A stretch of DNA of 64,000 nucleotides from Futiania mangrovi (GTDB lineage Bacteria; Pseudomonadota; Alphaproteobacteria; Futianiales; Futianiaceae), in NCBI RefSeq assembly GCF_024158125.1, contig NZ_JAMZFT010000004.1, positions 124,001-188,000 of the forward strand. The letters are read 5' to 3'. Below, piece by piece: positions 46,165 to 55,242 of the stretch. A model generated the notes under the pieces. It worked only from the letters and a program-made list of their open reading frames with translations. It was not told the origin of the DNA and did no database searches. The translations under genes and the position numbers were made by a program. Numbering within the stretch: position 1 is the stretch's first letter; each line of letters opens with the position of its first letter.

Positions 46165-48047
46165 GCGGCTGCTCCTTGTGCAAGGCGCCTCTGCAGGGCC
46201 CATGTCGCGGCGATCAGTGCGACCGCGGCGGCATCGGCTACGAGGTCCGGCGCGACCATCAGGCAGGCCGCCGCGAACAGGCTGGCGCGTCCGTACCAGG
46301 GCAAGGCGCGCCCGCCCATCCAGCCGACAACCGCGATGGCGAGGCAGACGATGGAGATGCCGCACCGCGCGAGCGTCGGGAACAGCACCCAGTCGAAGGA
46401 CTGCAGCAGAAGCTCGGGATTGGCGACGAACAGGAAGGGGATGATGTAGACGGGAATGCCCAGCGCGCAGGCCCGCCAGCCGACCGTGGCCGCGCTCGCC
46501 CCCGCAATGGGCGCGGCGGCATAGGCGGAGACCGCGACCGGCGGCGTGATCTGGCCCAGCACCGCGTAGTAGAAGACGAAAAGATGTGCGCCCAGAGGGT
46601 CGGCGCCCAGGTCGATCAGCGCAGGCGCGACCAGCGTCGCCTGGATGATGTAGGCCGGCGTCGTCGGCATCCCCATCCCGAACACGAAGGCCGCGATCAT
46701 GGCGAGGATCAGCGCGATGGGCAGGGAGCCGCCGGCGAAACTGACGACCAGGCTCGAGAAGCGGAAGCCGAGGCCGGAGATCTGCACGATGCCGACGATG
46801 ATGCCGGCAGAGGCGCAGGCGATGGCCACAACGATGGCGGCCTCCGCACCGGCACGCATCCCGCCCGCGAGCGTGGGCAGCGAGACGAAGGTGCTGCGCC
46901 GCACGAACGGGATCGCCAGCGTCAGCGTGACGCCGAAAAAGGCGCAATAGGCGGGCGTGTATCCCTGGACCAGCAGCGTGACGAGCACGACCAGCGGGAT
47001 CAGATAGGTCCAGCCGCTCGCCAGCGCGCGCCGCGTGGCGCCGGGCTCCGTCGCCTCCATCGGCTGCAGGTCGCGCTTCAGCGCCTCCCAGTGCACGGCG
47101 ACGAACAGCGCGATGAAATAGAGGATGGCGGGCAGGGCCGCAGCCTTGGCGACGTCCAGGTACTCGATGCCCAGGATTGCCGCCATCAGGAAGGCCGCCG
47201 CACCCATGATCGGGGGCATGATCTGCCCGCCGGTGGAGGCGACCGCCTCGACCGCGCCGGCGAACTCCTTCTTGTAGCCGAGCCGTTTCATCATCGGGAT
47301 GGTAAGCGCGCCGGTCGTTGCGACATTGGCGACGGAACTTCCCGACATGGAGCCCATGAGCGCGCTCGCCACCACCGCCATCTTGGCGGGGCCGCCCCGG
47401 CTGCGGCCCGTGGCCGCGCGCGTCAGGTTGATGAAGAAATCGCCGCCGCCGATGGCCTGCAGCAGGGCGCCGAAGACGACGAACAGGAAGATGAACTCCG
47501 TCGAGACGCCGAGCGCTGTGCCGAAGATCCCCTCGAAGCTGAAGTACATCTGGTCGACGAACTGGTCGATGCCGACGCCGCGGTGCGCCAGCGGGCGCAG
47601 GAAGTCGACGTGGCGCAGATAGGGGCCGAGGAAGCCATAGGCGATGAAGAACACGCAGAGCGCGGTGATCGTGTACCCCAGTGTGCGCCGCGTCAGCTCC
47701 AGCACGACGAGGATGGTGCCGAAGGCCACGAACAGCTCGACCGGGGTCGCCGCCTGCGTCCAGGGCGGTCGCACGACGATCGACTCGTGATTGACGATCA
47801 TGTAGCCGAGCGACACGACGGACAGCGCGATCAGCAGGCCGTCGACAACCGCGCCCGCCCGGCCCCCGCGCGCGCGGTAGACCAGGAAGCCGATGACCAG
47901 CGCGAAGAGCAGGTGCACCGCCCTGAGCAGCAGGTTCGGCATCAGCAGGAACGGAGATGCCGCGGCGAGGTGGAACAGCACCATCGAGATCGCGAGGGTG
48001 CCTGTCACCGTGTCGAGAAGACCGCGCCGGGGCTGCGTCGTCGTCAT
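46161..48047 (-). CDS. TAXI-type TRAP transporter, fused small and large permease
   Basis: 628 residues with some 16-18 membrane segments. The N-terminal ~170 residues correspond to the small (DctQ-like) part and the rest to the large (DctM-like) part, including GSVANVATTGALTIPMMKRLGY and GMGMPTTPAYI motifs typical of TAXI fused permeases. Sodium-driven uptake with a periplasmic binding protein, whose gene lies directly upstream. Confidence 0.93.
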   Translation of the reverse strand: MTTTQPRRGLLDTVTGTLAISMVLFHLAAASPFLLMPNLLLRAVHLLFALVIGFLVYRARGGRAGAVVDGLLIALSVVSLGYMIVNHESIVVRPPWTQAATPVELFVAFGTILVVLELTRRTLGYTITALCVFFIAYGFLGPYLRHVDFLRPLAHRGVGIDQFVDQMYFSFEGIFGTALGVSTEFIFLFVVFGALLQAIGGGDFFINLTRAATGRSRGGPAKMAVVASALMGSMSGSSVANVATTGALTIPMMKRLGYKKEFAGAVEAVASTGGQIMPPIMGAAAFLMAAILGIEYLDVAKAAALPAILYFIALFVAVHWEALKRDLQPMEATEPGATRRALASGWTYLIPLVVLVTLLVQGYTPAYCAFFGVTLTLAIPFVRRSTFVSLPTLAGGMRAGAEAAIVVAIACASAGIIVGIVQISGLGFRFSSLVVSFAGGSLPIALILAMIAAFVFGMGMPTTPAYIIQATLVAPALIDLGADPLGAHLFVFYYAVLGQITPPVAVSAYAAAPIAGASAATVGWRACALGIPVYIIPFLFVANPELLLQSFDWVLFPTLARCGISIVCLAIAVVGWMGGRALPWYGRASLFAAACLMVAPDLVADAAAVALIAATWALQRRLAQGAAA

Positions 48048-48076
48048 TTCGGTCGATGTCCGTGTGAAGGCGGGGT

Positions 48077-48118
48077 GGCCGCGCGCGGCAGGGACCGGAC
48101 CTCCCGGCCGCGCGCGGC
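48077..48118 (-). promoter_or_regulatory. GC hairpin between TAXI binding-protein and permease genes
   Basis: Two copies of GGCCGCGCGCGGC, at 48077-48089 and 48106-48118, lie in the 79-base gap after the binding-protein stop. The 12-base core is its own reverse complement, so the copies can pair with each other or each fold alone. No T-run. Likely stabilises or attenuates the message after the binding-protein gene. Confidence 0.6.
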
Positions 48119-48126
48119 GCGCGCGT

Positions 48127-49158
48127 TCAGTTCAGTTTGCTTTCCGAGTAGGCGATCGCCTGCTCGTCGAAGAACTTCTTCGCGCCCGGATGGATCGGCA
48201 CCAGCATGCCCTTGCCCACGGTGTCCGCCTCCATGTACTTCAACAGCGAATGGGCGCGCTGGAACTGCGAGAGGTTCTTCCAGATCGTCGAGACGACGCG
48301 GTAGGCGACCTCGTCCGGCATCTTCTCGTTGGCGAAAAGGAAGGTCTTGGTCCCGACCGTGGTCGCAGGCTCCTTCTGGCCGCCGTAAAGACCGGCGGGC
48401 AGCGTTACCTTCTCGAACCCGCCGCCGTGCTTTGCGAGATAGGCATCGACCTTGCCTTCATCGAGCGAGAGGGCGCGCATCGGGCGCGCGGTCTCGTTCT
48501 CCAGCACGGTGGTGTGCGGGTAGAGCGATACCCACATCACGGCGTCGAGTTGCCCGTTGCGCAACGCCTTGTGCGATTCTGCCCAGCTCAGCTTGTGAAG
48601 CTGGCCGCCGTTCGCCTCGATGTCCTCGATCTTCATGCCATAGACGTCGAGCAGGTTCACGAACGCGTTCCACGACGTCTGGCCGGGCTGGCCGGCACTC
48701 ATCTGCTTGCCTTTCAGGTCTTCCAGCTTGCGGATGTCGGAGTTCGCGTCGACCCAGATCTGGATCGCGCTCGGGAAGAAGGTCATCAGGCCGCGCACAT
48801 TCCGGATCGGGCTTTCCGGCTTGGCCGGGTCGCGCCCGTTCCAGGCGTCCCAGGCATTGTTCGCCGAGGTGATGCCGAGATCGGCCTCGCCTGAGCTGAC
48901 ACGCAGCAGGTTGGGGCCGGAGCCGCCGGGCTGCACGTCGACGAGGCTGTTCGGAAACTCCTTGCGCAGCAGGTCGCCCAGGCCGGTTGCGACCACGTTG
49001 AAGACGCCACCGGACGGGCCGCCGCCGATCGTCAGGAACTCAGGATCGGCGGCCTTCGCGGCGCCTCCGGACGCGAGCAGGGCGGCGGATGCCAGCGCGC
49101 CAAGCGCTGCCGCGCGCAGCCGCGAACGCTTGAGCGCGGAAAAAGCGGGAAATGTCAT
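48127..49158 (-). CDS. TAXI-family TRAP solute-binding protein
   Basis: 343 residues. Signal peptide with cleavage near AAKAADP (residue ~36). The mature part starts with the TAXI signature ITIGGGPSGGVFNVVATGLG-like segment and VDVQPGGSGPNLLRVSSGEADLGI. These proteins bind small organic acids or amino-acid derivatives. GGGAGG precedes the ATG at 49158. Heads the operon; the LysR gene lies just upstream in the same orientation with a palindrome in between. Confidence 0.92.
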   Translation of the reverse strand: MTFPAFSALKRSRLRAAALGALASAALLASGGAAKAADPEFLTIGGGPSGGVFNVVATGLGDLLRKEFPNSLVDVQPGGSGPNLLRVSSGEADLGITSANNAWDAWNGRDPAKPESPIRNVRGLMTFFPSAIQIWVDANSDIRKLEDLKGKQMSAGQPGQTSWNAFVNLLDVYGMKIEDIEANGGQLHKLSWAESHKALRNGQLDAVMWVSLYPHTTVLENETARPMRALSLDEGKVDAYLAKHGGGFEKVTLPAGLYGGQKEPATTVGTKTFLFANEKMPDEVAYRVVSTIWKNLSQFQRAHSLLKYMEADTVGKGMLVPIHPGAKKFFDEQAIAYSESKLN

Positions 49159-49230
49159 GTCGGGGTCCTCCCTTCGGGACGTGGGAAGACAAAACGCTAG
49201 GTAGCCGCCGGCGTCCGACGCAAGAAAATG

Positions 49231-49245
49231 ATGTAATTATTACAT
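49231..49245. promoter_or_regulatory. LysR-type box, perfect palindrome ATGTAAT-T-ATTACAT
   Basis: A perfect 7-1-7 inverted repeat with the T-N11-A core of LysR-type regulators lies 73-87 bases upstream of the TAXI binding-protein start and just after the LysR gene. It stands in an AT-rich stretch within very GC-rich surroundings, which makes chance less likely. Confidence 0.7.
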
Positions 49246-49254
49246 GAAAATTTT

Positions 49255-50190
49255 TTATTCATTTGTAGGGTCTATGAAAATTTCTGGCCGTGTCAGCACG
49301 GATGGCACGGCCCTGGCAAGCTCGGTACGAAAGCTTTCGGCAGCGGGGGAGAGGGATCGGCCCCGCCGTGTCACGAGGCCGATCTGGCGCGTCACGGCGG
49401 GGCGTGTGAGTTCGCGGTACATCAGGGCCGGATGCCGGTCGAGCATGGCGGCGAATGCAGGGATCGCTGTGATGCCAAGGCCTGCCTCCACGAGGCTCAG
49501 GACCGTGACGATGTTCGAAACCTCGTGCCCGGGCGCCCGCACGCGCTCCGGAATCCGCGTCAGCCGTCCGATCAGGGGCTGGATTCCCGTGTCGGCGGCA
49601 AGCCCGATGATCCGCATGTCGGCGATTTCGGCCCAGGAAAGCGGACCGGATCGGCGGGCGAGGACGTGGTCCTTGCGGAATACCGCGCCGAAGCGGTCGG
49701 AAAACAGGGGTGTGAACGCGAGGTCCGGGTCGCCGGCGAAGGCGCCAGCGATACCGAAGTCGACTTCGCCGCTGCCCACGCGCCGCCATACGCCGGAGGT
49801 GTTGTCGTCGCGCAGGTGCACCTTGATGCCGGGAAACGCCTCGGAGAAGCTGGCGACCACGCGTGGGATCAGCATTGTCGCAATCGACGGCAGGACGGCC
49901 AGCGAGACGCGCCCCGACTTCCGCTCGGCGATCGCGCGCGCATTGGTGACGGCGGTGTCGAAATCCTCCAGCAGGCGCGCGACGGTCGGCAGGAACTTCG
50001 CGCCCTCCTCGGTCAGGCTGAGGCGGCGCGTGGTGCGGTCGAAGAGCTTGAGGTTCAGCGCCTCCTCGAGTTGCCGGATCGCGACGCTGAGCGAGGGTTG
50101 CGTCACGGACAGCTTCTCCGCAGCGCGCGTGAAGTTGCCGCATCGCGCGACTTCGACAAATGCCCTGAGATAGGCGATGGTCACAGCCAT
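49255..50190 (-). CDS. LysR-family transcriptional regulator
   Basis: 311 residues. N-terminal winged helix: YLRAFVEVARCGNFTRAAEKLSVTQPSLS... and RQLEEALNLKLFDRTTRRLSLTEEG. A periplasmic-binding-like effector domain follows. Its stop codon is about 96 bases before the TAXI operon, same strand, and a LysR-type box lies between, so it very likely controls that operon and senses its substrate. Confidence 0.92.
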   Translation of the reverse strand: MAVTIAYLRAFVEVARCGNFTRAAEKLSVTQPSLSVAIRQLEEALNLKLFDRTTRRLSLTEEGAKFLPTVARLLEDFDTAVTNARAIAERKSGRVSLAVLPSIATMLIPRVVASFSEAFPGIKVHLRDDNTSGVWRRVGSGEVDFGIAGAFAGDPDLAFTPLFSDRFGAVFRKDHVLARRSGPLSWAEIADMRIIGLAADTGIQPLIGRLTRIPERVRAPGHEVSNIVTVLSLVEAGLGITAIPAFAAMLDRHPALMYRELTRPAVTRQIGLVTRRGRSLSPAAESFRTELARAVPSVLTRPEIFIDPTNE

Positions 50191-50372
50191 GGACGATCAC
50201 CCTAAAGCATGAACGTCGGTACAGTCATTGCTGTTATTTATTTATTTGGGGGTGTGCGGCACCCGCTTCGATACCGTCAGGGCACCCTTGCGGAGGCTGC
50301 GCGTGCCACTGGCGGCCCGCCGTGCCACACTTTCCCTGGCGTGGGGCAGGGGGGCAGCCAGGGGGGCAGGAT

Positions 50373-50675
50373 ATGTTCGTTCACGTGGTGATGATGCGGT
50401 TCGTGCCTGACGTGGACGAGGCCTTTCACGCCCGCGTCGAAGCCTATGCGAGGCGGATCCGCGCCGAGGCGCAGGGGCTTCTCCAGTACGAATACGCCGT
50501 GAACGATGCCGAACGCTCGCAGGGCTATACCCACGCGGTGGTCAGCGCCTTCCGCACCTCCGCCGATCACGACGCCTACCAGGTGTCGGCAGTTCACCAG
50601 GAGATGAAGGCGTTCATGAGCCCGGCCATAGCGGAGCTTGCGGTCTGCGACTCCGTTCTGCCGGACCGGTCCTGA
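50373..50675 (+). CDS. Stress-responsive A/B-barrel (Dabb) domain protein
   Basis: 100 residues. The start at 50373 follows a GGGGGGCAGG ribosome site. The pattern MFVHVVMMRFVPD and the later VSAFRTSADHDAYQVSAVHQEM match the Dabb fold, a small dimeric alpha/beta barrel. Members include olivetolic acid cyclase-like and uncharacterised bacterial proteins. Divergent from LysR and convergent with the CoA-transferase gene; function unknown. Confidence 0.82.
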   Translation: MFVHVVMMRFVPDVDEAFHARVEAYARRIRAEAQGLLQYEYAVNDAERSQGYTHAVVSAFRTSADHDAYQVSAVHQEMKAFMSPAIAELAVCDSVLPDRS

Positions 50676-50700
50676 GGGAGGGGCAGGCGGACCTCCCGCT

Positions 50701-51894
50701 TCAGACGATGTCGCGGGCGCGCAGGTCCGCGATGGCGGTGGCGTCGTAGCCGAGGTCTGACAGGATCGCGTCGGTATGCGCGCCACATTCCGGCGCCGCG
50801 GACACGAAGGTTTCCGGCGTGCGCTCCATCGTGATCGGCTGGCGCACGAAGGGATGCGTGCCGACGCTCTCCGACGCGAGCGGCCGCGCCATGCCCAGCG
50901 CCCCGACCTGTTCGTCGGCGAAGACCTCGTCGATGTCGTAGATCGGGCCGCAGGGCACGCCGGCCTCGTTCAGCCGCGCGATCCAGACCGCGGTCGTGTC
51001 GGTCAGCGTGACCGCCTCGATCGCGGCGTTGAGGGCGTCGCGGTTGACCGAGCGTGCGCCCTCCGTCTCGTAATCGGGATTCTCGGCCCATTCGGCATGG
51101 CCGAGTGCCACGCAGAACCGCCGCCAGATCTCCTGGCCCGACGCGCCGATGTTCATGTAGCCGTCGGACGTCCGGAACACCCCCGTCGGGATGCTGGTCG
51201 GGTGGTTGTTGCCTGCCTGCTGCGGCACCTTGCCGTCCATCAGCCAGCGCGCAGACTGGAAGTCGAGCATGAAGATCATCGCCTCCAGCAGCGAGGTGTG
51301 GAGCCATTGCCCCTTTCCCGACCGCATCCGTTCGTAGAGCGCGAGCAGGACCCCTTGTGCGGCGAACAGCCCCGCCGTCAGGTCGGCGACCGGGATGCCC
51401 GCCCGCACCGGCCCCTGTCCGGGCAGCCCCGTGATCGACATGAGGCCGCCCATCCCTTGCGCGATCTGGTCGAAGCCCGGGCGCTTCGCATAGGGACCGC
51501 GTTGCCCGAAGCCCGAGATGGAGGCGAGGATGATGCGCGGATTGACCGCCTTCAGCGCCTCGTACCCGATGCCGAGCCGGTCCTTCACGTCGGGACGGTA
51601 GTTCTCGACAACCACGTCTGCGCCCTCGACGAGGCGAAGGAAGATCGCGCGCCCCTCGTCCTCCTTCAGGTTCAGCGTCATCGACCGCTTGTTGCGGTGC
51701 AGGTTCTGGAAGTCCGACCCGTGCCGCGGCCCGCCCATGTCGGCGGCGGTGGAGACCTGCGGCGGCGTCTCGATCTTGATGACGTCGGCGCCCCAGTCGG
51801 CAAGCTGGCGCACGCAGGTCGGGCCCGCGCGCACCCGCGTCAGGTCGAGGACCTTCACGTCGCTCAGGACATCCGCGGCTGGCGTGTGCGGCAT
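50701..51894 (-). CDS. CaiB/BaiF (class III) CoA transferase
   Basis: 397 residues. Typical family segments: VLDLTRVRAGPTCVRQLADWGADVIKIE at the start, NLHRNKRSMTLNLK near residue 85, and GFGQRGPYAKRPGFDQIAQGMGG near residue 148, whose aspartate fits the family catalytic residue. Transfers CoA between organic acids. Last gene of a minus-strand operon with a Liv importer and an HpaI-type aldolase, suggesting catabolism of an imported carboxylic acid through a CoA thioester. Confidence 0.92.
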   Translation of the reverse strand: MPHTPAADVLSDVKVLDLTRVRAGPTCVRQLADWGADVIKIETPPQVSTAADMGGPRHGSDFQNLHRNKRSMTLNLKEDEGRAIFLRLVEGADVVVENYRPDVKDRLGIGYEALKAVNPRIILASISGFGQRGPYAKRPGFDQIAQGMGGLMSITGLPGQGPVRAGIPVADLTAGLFAAQGVLLALYERMRSGKGQWLHTSLLEAMIFMLDFQSARWLMDGKVPQQAGNNHPTSIPTGVFRTSDGYMNIGASGQEIWRRFCVALGHAEWAENPDYETEGARSVNRDALNAAIEAVTLTDTTAVWIARLNEAGVPCGPIYDIDEVFADEQVGALGMARPLASESVGTHPFVRQPITMERTPETFVSAAPECGAHTDAILSDLGYDATAIADLRARDIV

Positions 51895-51960
51895 TGCATT
51901 TCCCTTCTTCTTCCCGCGGCGCGGTCGAGATCCTGGCGCAAACGCCAGTCTTCGCGGGCG

Positions 51961-52746
51961 TCACTCCAGGGGCAGGGCGCGCAGGTGTGCCGTGCGCTGC
52001 CGGGCCGCGGCCAGGAAGATCGTGAGATCGCTGCCGCACAGCACGAAGCGCATGCCGTGCCCGATGTAGCGCTCGATCACCTCGGGCGACCCCACCCCGC
52101 CGAAGCCCGCGTGCTTGCCGTGTTTCGCGCACGCGGCGACGACGGTACGCACCGCGGCCTCCATCTCCGGCGCGTCGACCTTACCGGGAATGCCCATTTC
52201 CATCGAGAGGTCGCTGCAGCCGATCAGCAGGATGTCGACGCCAGGCACCGCTGCAATCGCGTCGGCGTTGGCAATGGCTTGCGGCGACTCCAGCATGATG
52301 ACGAGCAGGGTCGAGGCGTTGATCTCCGCCGTCACCTCGGCCAATGGCGGGCTCTCGAAATCGACCTGCGGCAGCGCCGAGGTGACCGAGCGGTGGCCGA
52401 CGGGCGGATACTTGCAGGCCTCGACCATCCGGGCGGCAAGCTCCGGCGTGTCGACATGCGGCACGACGATCCCCTGCGCCCCGCCGTCGAGTGCGCGCGT
52501 GGCGTGGAACTTCTCCCAGCCGGGCACGCGGACGATGGGCGTGATGCCCGCGTCCTGCGCGGCGACGCAGATCTGCACCGCGCAGTCGAGGTCCATGGAG
52601 TTGTGCTCCATGTCGAGGAACAGCCAGTCGAAGCCCGCCGTGCGCATCAGCTTGCCGGTGTCGACCGTGCGCGCCTGCCGCAGCCCGACGCCGAGCGAAA
52701 GCTCCCCCCGCTCCAGCCGCTCCCGCGCGATGTTCCTGATCGTCAT
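51961..52746 (-). CDS. HpcH/HpaI-family class II aldolase
   Basis: 261 residues. Family hallmarks: GLRQARTVDTGKLMR, DWLFLDMEHNSMD, VPHVDTPELAARMV, and the metal-site stretch LVIMLESPQAIANAD...GCSDLSMEMG. These metal-dependent enzymes cleave 2-keto-3-deoxy or 4-hydroxy-2-oxo acids to pyruvate and an aldehyde. The spacing to livF (nine bases) places it in the same operon. Substrate unknown. Confidence 0.9.
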   Translation of the reverse strand: MTIRNIARERLERGELSLGVGLRQARTVDTGKLMRTAGFDWLFLDMEHNSMDLDCAVQICVAAQDAGITPIVRVPGWEKFHATRALDGGAQGIVVPHVDTPELAARMVEACKYPPVGHRSVTSALPQVDFESPPLAEVTAEINASTLLVIMLESPQAIANADAIAAVPGVDILLIGCSDLSMEMGIPGKVDAPEMEAAVRTVVAACAKHGKHAGFGGVGSPEVIERYIGHGMRFVLCGSDLTIFLAAARQRTAHLRALPLE

Positions 52747-52755
52747 GGGCCCCTC

Positions 52756-53460
52756 TCAGCGTCCGAGATAGCTGCGCAGCACCGCCGGGTCGTGGGCGAC
52801 TTGGTGACCCGTCGTCTCCAGCGCGATCTCGCCGTTTGCGAGCACGAAGGTCGGCCCCGCCAATTCCGCGGCGACGCCCACGTTCTGCTCGATCAGGAAG
52901 ATCGTCATGCCTTCCTCGTTGAGACGCGCGATGGTCGCGACCATCTCCTCCACCATCAGCGGTGAGAGACCGTGCGAGGGCTCGTCCATGAGCAGCACCT
53001 TCGGGCGCGCCATCAGCGCCCGGCCGATGGCGAGCATCTGCTGCTCGCCGCCGCTCATGGAGCCCGCGGCGCGCCTTGTCTTTTCCTTCAGGCGCGGGAA
53101 ATAGGCGTAGACCTTGTCGAGGTCCTCGCGGATGCCTGCCCGGTCGTTGCGCGTGATCGCGCCAAGCACGAGGTTGTCATGCACCGTCATGGTCGGCCAG
53201 ACGAAGCGGCCCTGCGGCACCTGCGACATGCCGCGCACCACGATGTCGTGCGGATGCAGGCCGGCGATCGGCTTGTCTTCCAGCCAGATGCCACCCGCCT
53301 TCGGCTTCAGCAGGCCGCTCATGGCCTTCAGCAGCGTCGTCTTGCCGGCGCCGTTGCCGCCGAGCAGGGCGACGATCTGGCCCTTGCCGACCGCGAAGCT
53401 GACGTCGCGCAGAACCTCGGTCAGGCCGTACCAGACGCTCAGGTGCTCAATCCGCAGCAT
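52756..53460 (-). CDS. Liv-type ABC importer ATPase (LivF-like), second system
   Basis: 234 residues. Walker A GGNGAGKTTLLK near residue 36, signature SMSGGEQQMLAIGRALM, Walker B KVLLMDEPSHGLSP. Its start codon overlaps the end of the LivG-like gene by 14 bases. Part of the second branched-chain-amino-acid-type importer. Confidence 0.92.
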   Translation of the reverse strand: MLRIEHLSVWYGLTEVLRDVSFAVGKGQIVALLGGNGAGKTTLLKAMSGLLKPKAGGIWLEDKPIAGLHPHDIVVRGMSQVPQGRFVWPTMTVHDNLVLGAITRNDRAGIREDLDKVYAYFPRLKEKTRRAAGSMSGGEQQMLAIGRALMARPKVLLMDEPSHGLSPLMVEEMVATIARLNEEGMTIFLIEQNVGVAAELAGPTFVLANGEIALETTGHQVAHDPAVLRSYLGR

Positions 53461-54223
53461 CGATCGCCTTCCCCAGATAGGCCTCCTGAACCTCGCGGTT
53501 CGCGATGATCTCGTCGCCGGTGCCCTCGGCGATCTTCGCGCCGGAGTTCAGTACCGTGATGCGGTCGCACACCCCCATCACGAGGCGGATCACGTGCTCG
53601 ATCATCACGATGGTGATGCCGCGCTCGTCCCGGATACGCCGCAGCAGCCGGTCAAGCTCCTGCACGCGCGGCGGGCTGAGGCCGACGGCGGGCTCGTCCA
53701 GCAGCAGGACGGATGGCTGGCTGACCAGTGCGCGGGCGATTTCGATCAGGCGCTGCTGCCCGAACGACAAGGCCCCGCCATCGCGCTCCGCGAACTGCCG
53801 CATGTTCACGAAGTCCAGCGCGGCGAGCGCCTTCTCGCGGGCGTCGGCATCCTCCTGCCGGACCGACGGCAGACCCAACGCGGCCGTGAAGACGTTCGCG
53901 CCCATGTGCTGATGCAGGCCGGTCATGACGTTTTCCAGCACGGTCATGCCGCTGAACAGCATGGATGTCTGGAAGGTCCGTCCGACCCCCTTCGCAGCAA
54001 TGGCGCTGGGTTTCAGGCCGGAGATCACCTCCCCGTCGAGCAGCACCTGGCCCGCACTCGGCGGGGTCAGGCCGCAGATGGCGTTGAGCAGCGTCGTCTT
54101 GCCCGCGCCGTTCGGCCCGATGATGCCCCGGATCTCTGCGGGCGGGACGTCGAGGTCCACGCCGTCGAGCGCCTGGATGCCGCCGAACGAGAGCGACAGG
54201 CCGCGGGTTTCGAGATGGCTCAT
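53447..54223 (-). CDS. Liv-type ABC importer ATPase (LivG-like), second system
   Basis: 258 residues from the ATG at 54223. Walker A GPNGAGKTTLLN, then GVGRTFQTSMLF, signature ALSFGQQRLIEIARAL (LSFGQ) and Walker B VLLLDEPAVGLSP. Start overlaps the LivM-like stop by four bases (ATGA). Cytoplasmic ATPase. Confidence 0.92.
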   Translation of the reverse strand: MSHLETRGLSLSFGGIQALDGVDLDVPPAEIRGIIGPNGAGKTTLLNAICGLTPPSAGQVLLDGEVISGLKPSAIAAKGVGRTFQTSMLFSGMTVLENVMTGLHQHMGANVFTAALGLPSVRQEDADAREKALAALDFVNMRQFAERDGGALSFGQQRLIEIARALVSQPSVLLLDEPAVGLSPPRVQELDRLLRRIRDERGITIVMIEHVIRLVMGVCDRITVLNSGAKIAEGTGDEIIANREVQEAYLGKAIDAAD

Positions 54224-55242
54224 GGCCGCCTCCCGCCATCCTGGTGGTGCGTCTCCGACCAGCCGGGCACCCAACGCTTCAGCGCCGCGGCGATCCCGCC
54301 GGGGAAGAACAGCAGCGTTAGCAGCAGCAGCGCACCGAAGGCGATCTCCTGCACCTCCTGGAAGCCGCGCAGCAACTCCTGCAGGCTGATCAGTGCGATG
54401 GCTCCGATGATCGCTCCGGCGATCGAACCGAGCCCGCCGATGATGACCATCGAGAACTGCAGGACGATCTGGAACAGGTTGAACGATTCCGGTACCACGA
54501 CGCCGAGCAGTGCCGTGAAAAGACCGCCCGCGAGCCCCGCGTAGAGCGCGCTCACGCCATAGGCGACGGTCTTGTAGACGGTGAGGTCGATGGCCAGTGC
54601 CTCCGCCGCCACCTCGCTCTCGCGGACTGCGATGAAGGCACGCCCCACGCGCGACCGGGAGATGCGGTAGGCCATCGCGACGAAGACCACGACGAGCAGG
54701 AGCGTGAGGTAATAGAGCCCCATGTCCTTGCCGAGCCCGATCGCTTCGAACGACACCGGCGGCAGCACGAACCCGGCGTTGCCGTATGTCACCGCCTCCC
54801 AGTGGATGAAGACCCAGAGCGCAAACTGGGTGAACGCAACGGTACCCAGCGCAAGGTAGAGGCCCTGCAGCCTCAGCGCAGGCAATGCGACCAGAAGGCC
54901 GATCACGGTGGCTAGGATCGCGCCCGCCGGAAGGGCGAGCCAGAACGGCCAGCCGCCGTCGTACATGAGCAGGCCGGTGCAATAGGCGCCGATCCCCATC
55001 AGCGCGCCATTGGCAAAGACCAGCTGCCCGGCAAAGCCGATGATGAAATTCAGCCCCACGGCCAGGAGGATATAGATCAGTGCAAGGTTGGCTGCATAGG
55101 CAAGGTAGGGGTTGAACACCAGGGGCCAGACGGCAAAGGCGGCCAGCCCGGCGAGAAAGATCGTCCTGCGGCCGATCAGGTGCGCAAGCCATGGAAGTGC
55201 CATCAGGCCGGAGGGGCCGCTGCGTTCAGGATCGGTGCTCAT
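54220..55242 (-). CDS. Liv-type ABC importer permease (LivM-like), second system
   Basis: 340 residues from the ATG at 55242. After a short polar lead there are about nine membrane segments. The LivM motif LNFIIGFAGQLVFANGALMG lies near residue 65 and FIAVRESEVAAEALAIDLT near residue 197 is the coupling region. Overlaps the LivH-like gene by four bases. Confidence 0.92.
   Translation of the reverse strand: MSTDPERSGPSGLMALPWLAHLIGRRTIFLAGLAAFAVWPLVFNPYLAYAANLALIYILLAVGLNFIIGFAGQLVFANGALMGIGAYCTGLLMYDGGWPFWLALPAGAILATVIGLLVALPALRLQGLYLALGTVAFTQFALWVFIHWEAVTYGNAGFVLPPVSFEAIGLGKDMGLYYLTLLLVVVFVAMAYRISRSRVGRAFIAVRESEVAAEALAIDLTVYKTVAYGVSALYAGLAGGLFTALLGVVVPESFNLFQIVLQFSMVIIGGLGSIAGAIIGAIALISLQELLRGFQEVQEIAFGALLLLTLLFFPGGIAAALKRWVPGWSETHHQDGGRRP

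Noticed and set aside
43636-46449. 937-codon plus-strand open frame across the dehydrogenase, dipeptidase and RidA genes
   Set aside because: It runs antisense through three recognised genes, and its product is repetitive Arg/Ala/His sequence typical of antisense frames at high GC.
46176-48872. 898-codon plus-strand open frame opposite the TAXI permease
   Set aside because: Antisense shadow of a clear membrane transporter; the product is charged and low in complexity with no membrane segments or domains.
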